Positions 15,397 through 23,157 of a DNA stretch of 34,739 nucleotides are shown piece after piece. Under the pieces are notes generated by a model. It saw only the letters and a program-made list of their open reading frames with translations. It was not told the origin of the DNA and searched no databases. Positions within the stretch are counted from its first letter, which is position 1. Every line of letters begins with the position of its first letter. This DNA comes from Bacteroidota bacterium. Its GTDB lineage: Bacteria > Bacteroidota > Bacteroidia > Chitinophagales > Chitinophagaceae. The DNA is taken from contig JAEYQO010000042.1 of NCBI GenBank assembly GCA_023409975.1, positions 1 through 34,739 of the forward strand, read 5' to 3'. The position numbers were made by a program, and so were the translations under genes.

Positions 15397-16281
15397 TTGA
15401 AACACCAGCGTTTGCCTGAACTGATTCCTATACACGATTTTCAGAAGGATGATCCGAATAGCACGCCTTTCCGCATCATCGCACTAGATGCCGGCTCGGG
15501 ATACGATATATTTCAGCCACACCGTCATAACTACTACGAGGTCTTTCTGTTCCGGAAGGGTGGCGGACTACATACCATCGATTTTCAACCGTATCAAATC
15601 CACGACCATTCTGTTCATTTCATTTCTCCGGGACAGGTGCATCTGATGCAAAGGGGACCGGAATCGACCGGTGTTATCCTTCTGTTTAGCAGGGAATTTT
15701 ATTATTGTCAGCCGGGAGGAGAAGAGTTATACAGCTTTCCCTTTCTTCATAATTCCACAGTTCCGCCGCTGCTGGAGCTATCCCCGGAGCAGTTTGAGGG
15801 TTTTCAGATCCTTGTAGATCAATTGAAACAGGAAGCTTCAGCAGATACTGATCTGATCCGGACTTACCTGAAGCTGATGCTGCTCAAATGCAGAAACCAT
15901 TTTCATCAGAAGGCAGCGCTTCAAACCGGCCGCGACCTGGAGCTGTTTAACAATTTCAGACTGCTTGTAGAAAAACACTACCGTACACTCAGGCAGCCTG
16001 CAGCTTATGCTGCTCAACTTTGTATTACCGAAAAGAAGCTGAACCTCGTATGCAAGGCAGCCACAGGTTCCAGTGCAGGCGATTTTATCCGCGACCGGGT
16101 ACTGCTGGAAGCCAAACGTCTCCTGCACAATGCCGATCATTCTGTGAAAGAAATCGGATATTATCTCGGTTTTGAAGATCCTTCCTATTTCAACAGGTTT
16201 TTTAAAACAAATACCGGAACCACTGCTGTAGGTTTCCGGAATCAGCAAATGGCAGCGCAGTTTCCTGAGCGGGGAGTGTAA
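15397..16281 (+). CDS. AraC-family regulator with N-terminal cupin domain
   Basis: A 294-residue regulator. Residues about 25-110 are a cupin-like sensing domain (FQPHRHNYYEVFLFRKGGG, HFISPGQVHLMQ). Residues about 195-290 are an AraC DNA-binding domain with two helix-turn-helix units (AAQLCITEKKLNLVCKAATG and VKEIGYYLGFEDPSYFNRFFK). The only usable start is a TTG at 15397: a TAA stop lies 12 bases upstream in the same frame and the next internal Met is far into the cupin domain; an AGAGAG run precedes the TTG. It is flanked by the DUF3108 gene on the left and a small unknown gene on the right; its targets cannot be inferred. Confidence 0.85.
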   Translation: MKHQRLPELIPIHDFQKDDPNSTPFRIIALDAGSGYDIFQPHRHNYYEVFLFRKGGGLHTIDFQPYQIHDHSVHFISPGQVHLMQRGPESTGVILLFSREFYYCQPGGEELYSFPFLHNSTVPPLLELSPEQFEGFQILVDQLKQEASADTDLIRTYLKLMLLKCRNHFHQKAALQTGRDLELFNNFRLLVEKHYRTLRQPAAYAAQLCITEKKLNLVCKAATGSSAGDFIRDRVLLEAKRLLHNADHSVKEIGYYLGFEDPSYFNRFFKTNTGTTAVGFRNQQMAAQFPERGV

Positions 16282-16343
16282 CTTCCAAGTATTCATGCGA
16301 AAAGATGTTTGAGAATTTACATATCCATTTGAAAGGTCTGTTG

Positions 16344-16351
16344 TAACTTTG
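16344..16351 (+). promoter_or_regulatory. -7 box TAACTTTG
   Basis: A full TAnnTTTG match, 18 bases before the ATG at 16370. Confidence 0.5.
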
Positions 16352-16369
16352 ATTCAAAATCGTCATCCA

Positions 16370-16687
16370 ATGAGCAAAAATGCCCTCGGGGAATTGAAAC
16401 TTTCACCGCTAAAAGAGAACGGCAAATTCGTATTTGTAGTTTCTGAGATCAGGATGAACGGTAAGCTGAACAAGGGCGACTCTATCAAGATATTCGTAGA
16501 TAGCTATGAACAGCAAAATGGCCGGTATCTCCTGAAGAATTCCACTGTAGCCACATCTAAAATCGTTGTCAGGGGAACGCCTATTCAAACGGAACATCCT
16601 GAAGGTGTTACTTCAGTCGAGGAGCTCTATGAAAAGGCCTGCCAGATGTACAGAAACCAGTTCTATTTCGGGAAAGTAGAGATGTAA
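16370..16687 (+). CDS. Hypothetical cytosolic protein
   Basis: A 105-residue protein with strands in the first half (LKLSPLKENGKFVFVVSEI, DSIKIFVDSYEQQ) and a C-terminal helix (SVEELYEKACQMYRNQFYFG). No signal peptide or membrane segment. The ATG at 16370 is preferred over an upstream TTG because a promoter box lies just before it. I do not recognise the family. Confidence 0.6.
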   Translation: MSKNALGELKLSPLKENGKFVFVVSEIRMNGKLNKGDSIKIFVDSYEQQNGRYLLKNSTVATSKIVVRGTPIQTEHPEGVTSVEELYEKACQMYRNQFYFGKVEM

Positions 16688-16773
16688 TTCCGGACAATAT
16701 CCAAATTATTCATACTGAACGATTGAAATAAGTCAGTTAGATGCTATTTTGCGTCCGGTTTTTTCCCTGATAA

Positions 16774-17439
16774 ATGAATAGCAACGGTTGGATCGATATC
16801 ACTATGCCCCTGATCAGCAATATGGTTGTGTGGCAGGGTGATGATCCAGTTCGTATTCTCAGAACATCCCGGATAGAAAAGCAGGGTGTCAACATCACTA
16901 AGCTTTCCATGGGAGCCCATAGCGGAACGCATATCGACGCTCCCCTGCATTTCATCAAAGGCGGCAAGGATATTTCCCGTCTCGATCTGGACCAACTGAT
17001 TGGTTACACGAAGATTTTCCATATTACTGATCCTCAGCAAATTACCTTCAGCGAACTGAAAGAACTGCCTATTGAAGAGGGGGACCGCATCCTCTTCCGT
17101 ACCCGCAATTCTGATTTTGACTGGCTCAGAAGACCTTTCCTGAAAGATTATGTCTATCTCAGCACCAATGCTGCGCAGTATCTCGTGAAGCTCGGCGTGA
17201 GGTGCATCGGTGTTGACTATCTTTCCGTAGCAGGTCTTGAAAATGGCACAGAAGTACACGAACTATTGTTAAACGCGGATGTAGCTATTATAGAAGGGCT
17301 TAACCTGCAACAGGTAAGACCGGGACTTTACGAAATGGTTGCACTGCCGCTGAAGATCAAAGGGGCCGATGGCGCGCCCGCCAGAGTGGTCGTACGGAGG
17401 ATTGAGCCTGGTGAAGATCAGAATCAGGTCCCTGTCTGA
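16774..17439 (+). CDS. Cyclase-family metal hydrolase (kynurenine formamidase-like)
   Basis: A 221-residue cyclase superfamily protein. The metal-binding signature GAHSGTHIDAPLHF is at 47-60 (H49, H53, D55). The second half has RCIGVDYLSVAG, EVHELLLNADVAIIEGLNL and VVLPLKIKG-like (VALPLKIKGADGAPARVVV) elements of the KynB fold. KynB hydrolyses N-formylkynurenine, the product of tryptophan 2,3-dioxygenase, whose gene lies 1.6 kb away on the other strand; this makes the formamidase role likely. Other cyclase-family members act on isatin or other amides, so the substrate is an inference. It converges with the RDD gene, 8 bases between stops. Confidence 0.82.
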   Translation: MNSNGWIDITMPLISNMVVWQGDDPVRILRTSRIEKQGVNITKLSMGAHSGTHIDAPLHFIKGGKDISRLDLDQLIGYTKIFHITDPQQITFSELKELPIEEGDRILFRTRNSDFDWLRRPFLKDYVYLSTNAAQYLVKLGVRCIGVDYLSVAGLENGTEVHELLLNADVAIIEGLNLQQVRPGLYEMVALPLKIKGADGAPARVVVRRIEPGEDQNQVPV

Positions 17440-17447
17440 TCTGGCGC

Positions 17448-18173
17448 CTAGTTTCTCGTCAGTCGGTTATAGTCTTTCAACAACTGCTCCAGCATGCTTC
17501 TCGGTTCCAGGTCGGTCCTGAGCTGCAAGACCTGCCGGATCCTTTCAGCTACCTGTTCCATGTATAGTTCGGTGTCCCTGTTAGATCCTTTTGTGTGGAG
17601 TAGATTTCTGATGCCGTTAATATCCCGGTCGCTCAATCGCATCACCTCTGGAAAAACAGGTTGGTAATCTTCTTCCTCCAACTCGAGGTATATTGTATCA
17701 CCCAGGTCGGTTTCATGCCTTGTATCGATCACTACAGTCCCCGCTACCATATCTCCCAGCCGCTGATTATACCGTGAAAGTGCTGCCGACATCACCGCGC
17801 CGGCGCCCATAGTGATGGTCATATCAACCAGCCTGAACAACCAGCGAAGCAGGTATTGACTTCCGCTGGCTTCCGTGCCGGAGATATCGATAACCTTTAT
17901 GCCCATGAGTTTCTTTCCCACCGACTGACCCCCAAAGAAGTACTCTGCTACAAGATGATAGCTATAGGCGGGGATGGCAATGATCAGTATCGAGGCTGTT
18001 GTCATCAGATCGCGGCTCCCCTGTAAGGGTTCCACAGCCCAGGAATACATGACATAGACGTAGAGGTAGATAAGGATAATGTCCAGCACCCAGGCAATAA
18101 GCCGCTTATGGAACGGTGCTATCCGGAATTCCAGGTCGATGTTAAATGGTGTGGTTATAGTTATGACACTCAT
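17448..18173 (-). CDS. RDD-family membrane protein
   Basis: A 241-residue protein. The N-terminal part is an RDD domain: APFHKRLIAWVLDIILIYLY, then VAEYFFGGQSVGKKLMGIKVID, then LLRWLFRLVDMT, with the R/D/D positions in place and three hydrophobic helices. The C-terminal 80 residues are soluble and charged (YLELEEEDYQP, AERIRQVLQLRTDLEPRSMLEQLLKDYNRL). I start at the ATG at 18173 because it sits one base after the TGA of the upstream gene; a frame from 18200 would overlap it. RDD proteins are often implicated in transport or ion homeostasis, without a known substrate. Confidence 0.85.
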   Translation of the reverse strand: MSVITITTPFNIDLEFRIAPFHKRLIAWVLDIILIYLYVYVMYSWAVEPLQGSRDLMTTASILIIAIPAYSYHLVAEYFFGGQSVGKKLMGIKVIDISGTEASGSQYLLRWLFRLVDMTITMGAGAVMSAALSRYNQRLGDMVAGTVVIDTRHETDLGDTIYLELEEEDYQPVFPEVMRLSDRDINGIRNLLHTKGSNRDTELYMEQVAERIRQVLQLRTDLEPRSMLEQLLKDYNRLTRN

Positions 18174-18174
18174 C

Positions 18175-18600
18175 TCAGTTGAGTTGTGCTCCCTGCTCAC
18201 CGGAATACCAGTACTGGGAGAGCTCTATATCTACCATTAAATCTCCTGCCAGCTTCAACAGGCGATGCGGAAGTTTGTTGTATTGCGCCACAATTTTGCT
18301 GTCTGCAAATTCAGTGTAAAATCCGAAATCGAGTGTCTGAGTGGAGTTGATGTTTTGTAACCGCTGAAGCTGTTGAAAATGCTGCTCCAGCCAGCCTGCG
18401 GCTTCTTCAAGCTGCGGCTTCAGATCGGTAAAATCCTGCCGGCTGACGTCAAAGCCACATAAAGTCTGTTCGTATTTCTTTGTGCCCTGCGCCGTTTCAA
18501 CGACAGAGCCGCGTTCAATGATCTTATAAGGCTGCAGTTCCAGTAGTGCTACTAAATCTGAGGAAGGTTGGTCGCAGGAAACCCACAATACACAAGGCAT
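18175..18600 (-). CDS. Hypothetical protein cotranscribed with the RDD gene
   Basis: A 141-residue soluble protein. It begins MPCVLWVSCDQPSSDLVALLELQPYKIIERG, then a helix (LEEAAGWLEQHFQQLQRLQN), a strand region (TLDFGFYTEFADSKI) and a closing SQYWYSG. It loosely resembles the DUF4279 pattern (small domain, helix, strands, then an FYTEF-like core), but I cannot confirm that. No signal or membrane segment. The RDD start codon follows its stop by one base, so the pair is coupled. Confidence 0.6.
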   Translation of the reverse strand: MPCVLWVSCDQPSSDLVALLELQPYKIIERGSVVETAQGTKKYEQTLCGFDVSRQDFTDLKPQLEEAAGWLEQHFQQLQRLQNINSTQTLDFGFYTEFADSKIVAQYNKLPHRLLKLAGDLMVDIELSQYWYSGEQGAQLN

Positions 18601-18665
18601 ATGAATGTTTTGATGACTGATTTAGTCATGCAAATTAAGCAGTCAATGTCTGATTTTACAAAAGA

Positions 18666-18929
18666 TCAGAAATGCATGTCTATAATGCTACTGAGGGGGA
18701 TCAGCATCCCGCCCTTTAACTGTACAAAATCGTCTGTGCAGGACCAAACTGTCGTCTCTACGGTCTTCGGCCCCTGAGTGGTCTCAAAAGTGATTACGGT
18801 CTTCCCTTTGAACTCGTTCCCAAGTCTGACAGCATAACGTAGTTCCTGACGCCAATGAGCAGAATTGTCAACAAATGCAGGGACGATCTTGTAATGGGGA
18901 ATCTCTTCCTTGGCAATGAGTGTGGGCAT
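18666..18929 (-). CDS. Small hypothetical protein
   Basis: An 87-residue soluble protein with strand-like alternation (RYAVRLGNEF, KTVITFETTQG, VETTVWSCTDDFVQLKG) and no recognisable motif. It lies between the hypothetical-RDD pair and the tryptophan dioxygenase gene, all on the minus strand. The gap to the next gene downstream is 65 bases, so it may share a transcript. Family unknown. Confidence 0.6.
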   Translation of the reverse strand: MPTLIAKEEIPHYKIVPAFVDNSAHWRQELRYAVRLGNEFKGKTVITFETTQGPKTVETTVWSCTDDFVQLKGGMLIPLSSIIDMHF

Positions 18930-19021
18930 ATCCAGAAGATTTTACTATTCTAAGTTAAGAATAAATACATGGATTTATTCCGATCTCATAGAATGAATTG
19001 TGAATTTTTCCGGATTTTGAA

Positions 19022-19062
19022 AACTACCGGCACGCAATTCATACTTCTGCATGCCAGTAGTT
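19022..19062 (-). terminator. Hairpin terminator after tryptophan dioxygenase
   Basis: On the minus strand a 14-bp stem (12 pairs plus two G-U) spans 19049-19062 and 19022-19035 with a 13-base loop, 4 bases past the stop. It is followed by TTTTC, a short U run. Confidence 0.6.
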
Positions 19063-19066
19063 CTGC

Positions 19067-20101
19067 TTATTTGCGGTAACTAAGGTCTTTTACCAGTGCC
19101 TCAGGAAGTTTTGGTAGCATGCTTCTTGGCAACAGGAAGGAAGTGAGTTCTGCCAGCTCACGGAATACATAATGACTGTCTGCCGCTTTGGCTAAATAGT
19201 CTGCGCCGCTGCTGCCCCCGGTACCGAGTCTTTTACCGATGGTGCGCTGTACAAGATGTATATGACGGTGACGCCAGAGGGACAGTAATTCGTCGATCTC
19301 GAGCAGCGTGCTTAAGAGTTCGTAGGGGAGTTGTAATAACGGGTAGTCCCGGTAGAGCATAATGAAAAGCGCATTCCGGTTCGCGTCCGCGCTCAGGCTT
19401 CTTTCAGTCGGATATTCTTTGTCCATAAAGAGCTGATCAAAGGACCTGAGATTGATCTTTTCTCCTTCCTGTAAACTGTTTTCATAGGCTGTGCGGTACT
19501 GTTGCCAGAAAGGTCTTTCACTGTTTTCCAGCGCCCAGTAACTGCTCTCCCTGATGAATGGCATACGCTCCAGCCAGCGGTTGATCAATACCAGAAGGCT
19601 TTCCTGGTTTTCAGCTTCCTTCACCCGCTCTACATCTGCAGGGGTGAGCTGGGTGAGATAATAGTTCTGTCCGTGTCTGTGCTGGAACTTCAGTCCCAGG
19701 GAAGCCTCGATCATCTTGAACTGAATACTCTGAAACCCTGAGGCAGGCCGGAGCAGGTCGCGGAAATCAAGAAAATCCAGCGGTGTCATGGTTTCCAGAA
19801 CGGCCATCTGGCTGACTGCAATATCCAGTATCCTGCAGACGCGTTTCAATCGGTGTACAGAATTGTAAACGTCAGGGCTGTTATCTGGAATATTTGGTTG
19901 CTGAAAGATCTGACGAACAATGGTCAGCTCATGTAATATCTGTTTGAACCAGAGTTCATACGCCTGATGAATGATAATAAACAGCATTTCATCATCGGCC
20001 CTGATGCCCTCTTTCCCGCTTTCTGTGTGCTGCGCATTCAGTATTTTATCCAGCTGCAGGTATTCACTGTAATAAACCGGCTGACGTTCTTTTTTTTCCA
20101 T
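19067..20101 (-). CDS. kynA: Tryptophan 2,3-dioxygenase
   Basis: A 344-residue haem dioxygenase that opens the indole ring of tryptophan to N-formylkynurenine, the first step of the kynurenine pathway. The start YYSEYLQLDKILNAQ, the active-site HQAYELWFKQILHEL, PLDFLDFRDLLRPASGFQS and the haem-side LWRHRHIHLVQRTIGKRLG with the GTGGSSG loop are all present. Length is slightly longer than the 270-310 of proteobacterial forms, as in many Bacteroidota and eukaryotic enzymes. It is divergent from gldA with 56 bases between the starts. The cyclase-type hydrolase at 16774 is a likely next enzyme. No kynureninase or kynurenine monooxygenase is in the window. Confidence 0.93.
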   Translation of the reverse strand: MEKKERQPVYYSEYLQLDKILNAQHTESGKEGIRADDEMLFIIIHQAYELWFKQILHELTIVRQIFQQPNIPDNSPDVYNSVHRLKRVCRILDIAVSQMAVLETMTPLDFLDFRDLLRPASGFQSIQFKMIEASLGLKFQHRHGQNYYLTQLTPADVERVKEAENQESLLVLINRWLERMPFIRESSYWALENSERPFWQQYRTAYENSLQEGEKINLRSFDQLFMDKEYPTERSLSADANRNALFIMLYRDYPLLQLPYELLSTLLEIDELLSLWRHRHIHLVQRTIGKRLGTGGSSGADYLAKAADSHYVFRELAELTSFLLPRSMLPKLPEALVKDLSYRK

Positions 20102-20144
20102 ACCCGGCGAAAATAGATAATGTTAAACGAACACCGAAACTTCC

Positions 20145-20152
20145 TAGTTTTG
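20145..20152 (+). promoter_or_regulatory. -7 box TAGTTTTG at the gldA start
   Basis: A full TAnnTTTG match ending 5 bases before the ATG at 20158. With this box the transcript would start at or next to the ATG, which implies a leaderless or near-leaderless mRNA. Confidence 0.5.
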
Positions 20153-20157
20153 CGACC

Positions 20158-21069
20158 ATGTCGATTAAGGTAGAAGCACTTACGAAAATCTATGGTACAC
20201 AACTTGCAGTGGATCATATCTCATTTGAGCTGAAAAAAGGTGAGATTGTGGGCTTTCTTGGTCCTAATGGTGCCGGTAAATCGACTACGATGAAGATGAT
20301 CACCGGGTATCTTCCGCCGACTGAAGGGACCGCTGTTGTAGCCGGTTTTGATATTCAAAAGGACCCGATGGAAGTAAGAAAGCGTGTTGGCTATCTTCCA
20401 GAAGCCAATCCACTCTATTACGAGATGTATGTCAGAGAGTATCTGGAGTTCACCGCCGGGATTCATAGCCTCGGGCGTGGGGCCAAAGAACGGATTGAGG
20501 AAATGATCGTTTTAACGGGTCTCCAGAAAGAAGCTCATAAACATATCGGTGCGCTCTCCAAAGGTTACAAGCAAAGGGTGGGACTGGCTCAGGCAATGCT
20601 TCACAATCCTGAGGTACTCATTCTGGATGAGCCCACCTCCGGCCTGGATCCCAATCAGATCCTCGAGATCCGGGAACTGATCACCAGAATCGGTCAGGAG
20701 AAAACAGTGTTGCTTTCCACGCATATCATGCAGGAGGTACAGGCCATGTGCAACCGGGTGATCATCATCAACAATGGAAAACTGGTTGCTGACGATACCA
20801 TAGACAAACTTCAATACGCAAACGCCTCTCAGGGGGCACTGCTGGTGACCTTCGAGTCCGACATCGACCCGCTCCTGCTTAAAAACCTACCGGCCGTTAC
20901 AAAAGTGGATGGTCTGGGAAATCGCCAGTGGCGCCTCTTTACCGATAGGCCGGAGGAACTCCGCAAAACGGTCATGAAATGGTCCCTGGATAATGATGTC
21001 AACATCAGCGCCCTCACTGCCGAAAGCCAGTCATTGGAAGAAGTATTCCGCAATCTGACGAGGAAGTAG
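20158..21069 (+). CDS. gldA: ABC transporter ATPase, gliding-motility GldA type
   Basis: A 303-residue ABC ATPase. Walker A is GPNGAGKST (35-43), the signature LSKGYKQRVGLAQAML is intact, Walker B is VLILDEPTSGLDP, and the switch His is in LLSTHIMQEV. The C-terminal 80 residues (LLVTFESDIDP, WRLFTDRPEELRKTV, QSLEEVFRNLTRK) fit the GldA-type extension. GldA works with the GldF/GldG membrane subunits in gliding or surface-protein traits of Bacteroidota; neither is in this window, so the name rests on similarity and the phylum context. It is divergent from the tryptophan dioxygenase gene, and an ABC-F gene follows 71 bases later. Confidence 0.75.
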   Translation: MSIKVEALTKIYGTQLAVDHISFELKKGEIVGFLGPNGAGKSTTMKMITGYLPPTEGTAVVAGFDIQKDPMEVRKRVGYLPEANPLYYEMYVREYLEFTAGIHSLGRGAKERIEEMIVLTGLQKEAHKHIGALSKGYKQRVGLAQAMLHNPEVLILDEPTSGLDPNQILEIRELITRIGQEKTVLLSTHIMQEVQAMCNRVIIINNGKLVADDTIDKLQYANASQGALLVTFESDIDPLLLKNLPAVTKVDGLGNRQWRLFTDRPEELRKTVMKWSLDNDVNISALTAESQSLEEVFRNLTRK

Positions 21070-21140
21070 ACTGTTCTGACCAGGTCTTTTCCCGCTCTCT
21101 CAGTTTTTTTCACAAAAATGCCCTTAATACCTAAGTAATT

Positions 21141-23096
21141 ATGTTGGTTTCACTTCAGAATGTGTCGTTTTATTTTGGATCCCGCGCGATCATTGAAGAT
21201 GCAAGCTGGCAGATAGGCACCGGTGAACGTATAGGTCTGGTTGGCCACAATGGTGCCGGAAAGTCTACCATATTGCGTTTGATCACCGGAGCTTACCGGC
21301 CCGATGAAGGTACCATTGCCAAACCGAAAGACGTTACGATCGGTTTTTTTAATCAGGACCTGCTGAGTTTCTCATCTTCCGATTCCATCCTCAAAGTAGG
21401 GATGCAGGCCTTCGAAAGGGCTCATCAGGTAGAGCATGAGATGGAAAGGATCCTTAAAGAACTGGAGTCGAAACCAGACGATCCACGACTTCTGGATGAT
21501 TATAGTCATGCCCTTCACGATTTCGAAGTGGCCGGTGGCTATGAAATGGAACACCGGTCGGCAGAGGTACTTGAAGGCCTCGGTTTCAGTACCGAAGACC
21601 TGCAAAGGCCTTACAATGAATTTTCCGGGGGCTGGAGGATGCGGGTGCTCCTTGCAAAGATGATGCTGCAGGCACCGGATCTGCTGCTGCTGGATGAACC
21701 GACCAACCACCTGGATCTTCCTTCCATTGAATGGCTGGAGCGATACCTCTCAGGATACCCCGGCTCCGTAGTGATCGTATCACACGACCGCTACTTCCTC
21801 GACCGGATGGTATCGAAGATTGTAGAGGTCTGGCAGCGCGACCTGGTTCAGTACAGTGGCAACTACAGTTTCTTCCTCCAGGAGAAAGAAGAAAGAATGG
21901 TATTGCAACAACGCGCTTTCGAAAATCAGCAGGATTATATCCGTCAGCAGGAGCGCTTTATTGAGCGGTTCAGAGCGAAAGCTACAAAGGCTGCACAGGC
22001 ACAGAGCGCCATGAAGCGGCTGGAAAAGCTCGACAAGATAGAAGCGCCGGATGCTTCCATCCCTGTAATGAATATCAACTTCGATGTGGCTGTTCAACCG
22101 GGAAAGATCATTTCGACGTTGAAGGATGTCTCAAAGAGATTTGGTGAGAACGTAATCCTTGATGAGGCCAGTGCGGAAATTCTGAGGGGTGATAAGATCG
22201 CCCTGATCGGAGCCAACGGTAAGGGTAAGTCCACGCTCCTCAGGATCATCGCAGGAAGAGAATCTTTCGAAGGGGAACGCAAAGAAGGACATAATGTGGA
22301 AGAAAGCTTCTATGCCCAGCACCAGCTTGAAGCCCTTAATGTTGAGAATGAGGTTCTGGACGAAATGAAGCAGGCCGGCACCGGTAAGAACGAACTCGAG
22401 TTGAGGCAACTCCTTGGCTGTTTCCTTTTCAGTGGAGATGATGTTTTCAAAAAGATCAAGGTGCTTTCCGGAGGCGAGAAGGCCAGGGTGGCCCTTGCTA
22501 AGGTGATCGCTGCAAAAGGAAATTTCCTGATGCTGGATGAACCGACCAACCACCTCGATATGCAGTCGGTGGAAATGCTGATAGACGCACTTAAGAAGTA
22601 CGAGGGTACCATGATCCTTGTTTCGCACGATCGTTACTTCATCAGCAAGACGGCAAATAAGATCTGGTGGATTGAAGATGCTAAGATCAAAGAGTTTAAC
22701 GGCCCTTATGACGAGTGGGTTACCTGGCAGCAGGAAAGACAAAAGCGTCTGGCTGAAGAAGCATCAGTCAAACCTGTACCCCCCGCACCTAAACAGGAAG
22801 CGCCAAAGCCCAAACCTGTGCCATCGGTTGACCATGGCGAACTGCAGCAGCTTCGTAAGCAGTATCAGCAGAAATTGAAACAGTTTCAGAAGCTGGAGGC
22901 AGAACTGGAGAAGATAAAATCTAAACAGGCAGAACTGGAAGGGCAGCTAGCCGACCCGGAAATCTACGCCGACAAGGATCGGTTCCTGCGTCTTGATGAA
23001 GATTACAAAGCGGTGTCCACTCAGGTTTCTGCTAAAACGGCGGATTACGAAAAGCTCTTTGAGGAAGTCATGCAGCTCGAGGAAAAGATCGGCTAA
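21141..23096 (+). CDS. ABC-F family ATP-binding protein
   Basis: A 651-residue soluble protein with two ABC domains and no membrane segment. Walker A GHNGAGKST and GANGKGKST, signatures FSGGWRMRVLLAKMM and LSGGEKARVALAK, and Walker B LLLLDEPTNHLD and FLMLDEPTNHLD are all intact. The linker (residues about 240-320) is rich in charged helix (EKEERMVLQQRAFENQQDYIRQQ), and a proline-rich hinge (about 555-570) leads to a C-terminal coiled coil (LQQLRKQYQQKLKQFQKLEAELEKIKSKQ), as in Uup-like members. ABC-F proteins act on the ribosome (translation factors or antibiotic protection); the exact role here is not known. A bidirectional terminator follows. Confidence 0.93.
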   Translation: MLVSLQNVSFYFGSRAIIEDASWQIGTGERIGLVGHNGAGKSTILRLITGAYRPDEGTIAKPKDVTIGFFNQDLLSFSSSDSILKVGMQAFERAHQVEHEMERILKELESKPDDPRLLDDYSHALHDFEVAGGYEMEHRSAEVLEGLGFSTEDLQRPYNEFSGGWRMRVLLAKMMLQAPDLLLLDEPTNHLDLPSIEWLERYLSGYPGSVVIVSHDRYFLDRMVSKIVEVWQRDLVQYSGNYSFFLQEKEERMVLQQRAFENQQDYIRQQERFIERFRAKATKAAQAQSAMKRLEKLDKIEAPDASIPVMNINFDVAVQPGKIISTLKDVSKRFGENVILDEASAEILRGDKIALIGANGKGKSTLLRIIAGRESFEGERKEGHNVEESFYAQHQLEALNVENEVLDEMKQAGTGKNELELRQLLGCFLFSGDDVFKKIKVLSGGEKARVALAKVIAAKGNFLMLDEPTNHLDMQSVEMLIDALKKYEGTMILVSHDRYFISKTANKIWWIEDAKIKEFNGPYDEWVTWQQERQKRLAEEASVKPVPPAPKQEAPKPKPVPSVDHGELQQLRKQYQQKLKQFQKLEAELEKIKSKQAELEGQLADPEIYADKDRFLRLDEDYKAVSTQVSAKTADYEKLFEEVMQLEEKIG

Positions 23097-23120
23097 AGAA
23101 TCTGACTTAAAACCCAGAAA

Positions 23121-23152
23121 AAAGCCCCCTGCTCTCTGGAACAGGGGGCTTT
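23121..23152. terminator. Bidirectional rho-independent terminator
   Basis: An 11-bp stem AAAGCCCCCTG / CAGGGGGCTTT with a 10-base loop has T runs on both sides (TTTT on plus, TTTTTT on minus). It closes the ABC-F gene and the converging PNGase-like gene. Confidence 0.85.
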
Positions 23153-23157
23153 TGCTT

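Noticed and set aside
22131..22742. 203-codon minus-strand frame opposite the ABC-F gene
   Set aside because: Antisense of a conserved ATPase domain; no motif.
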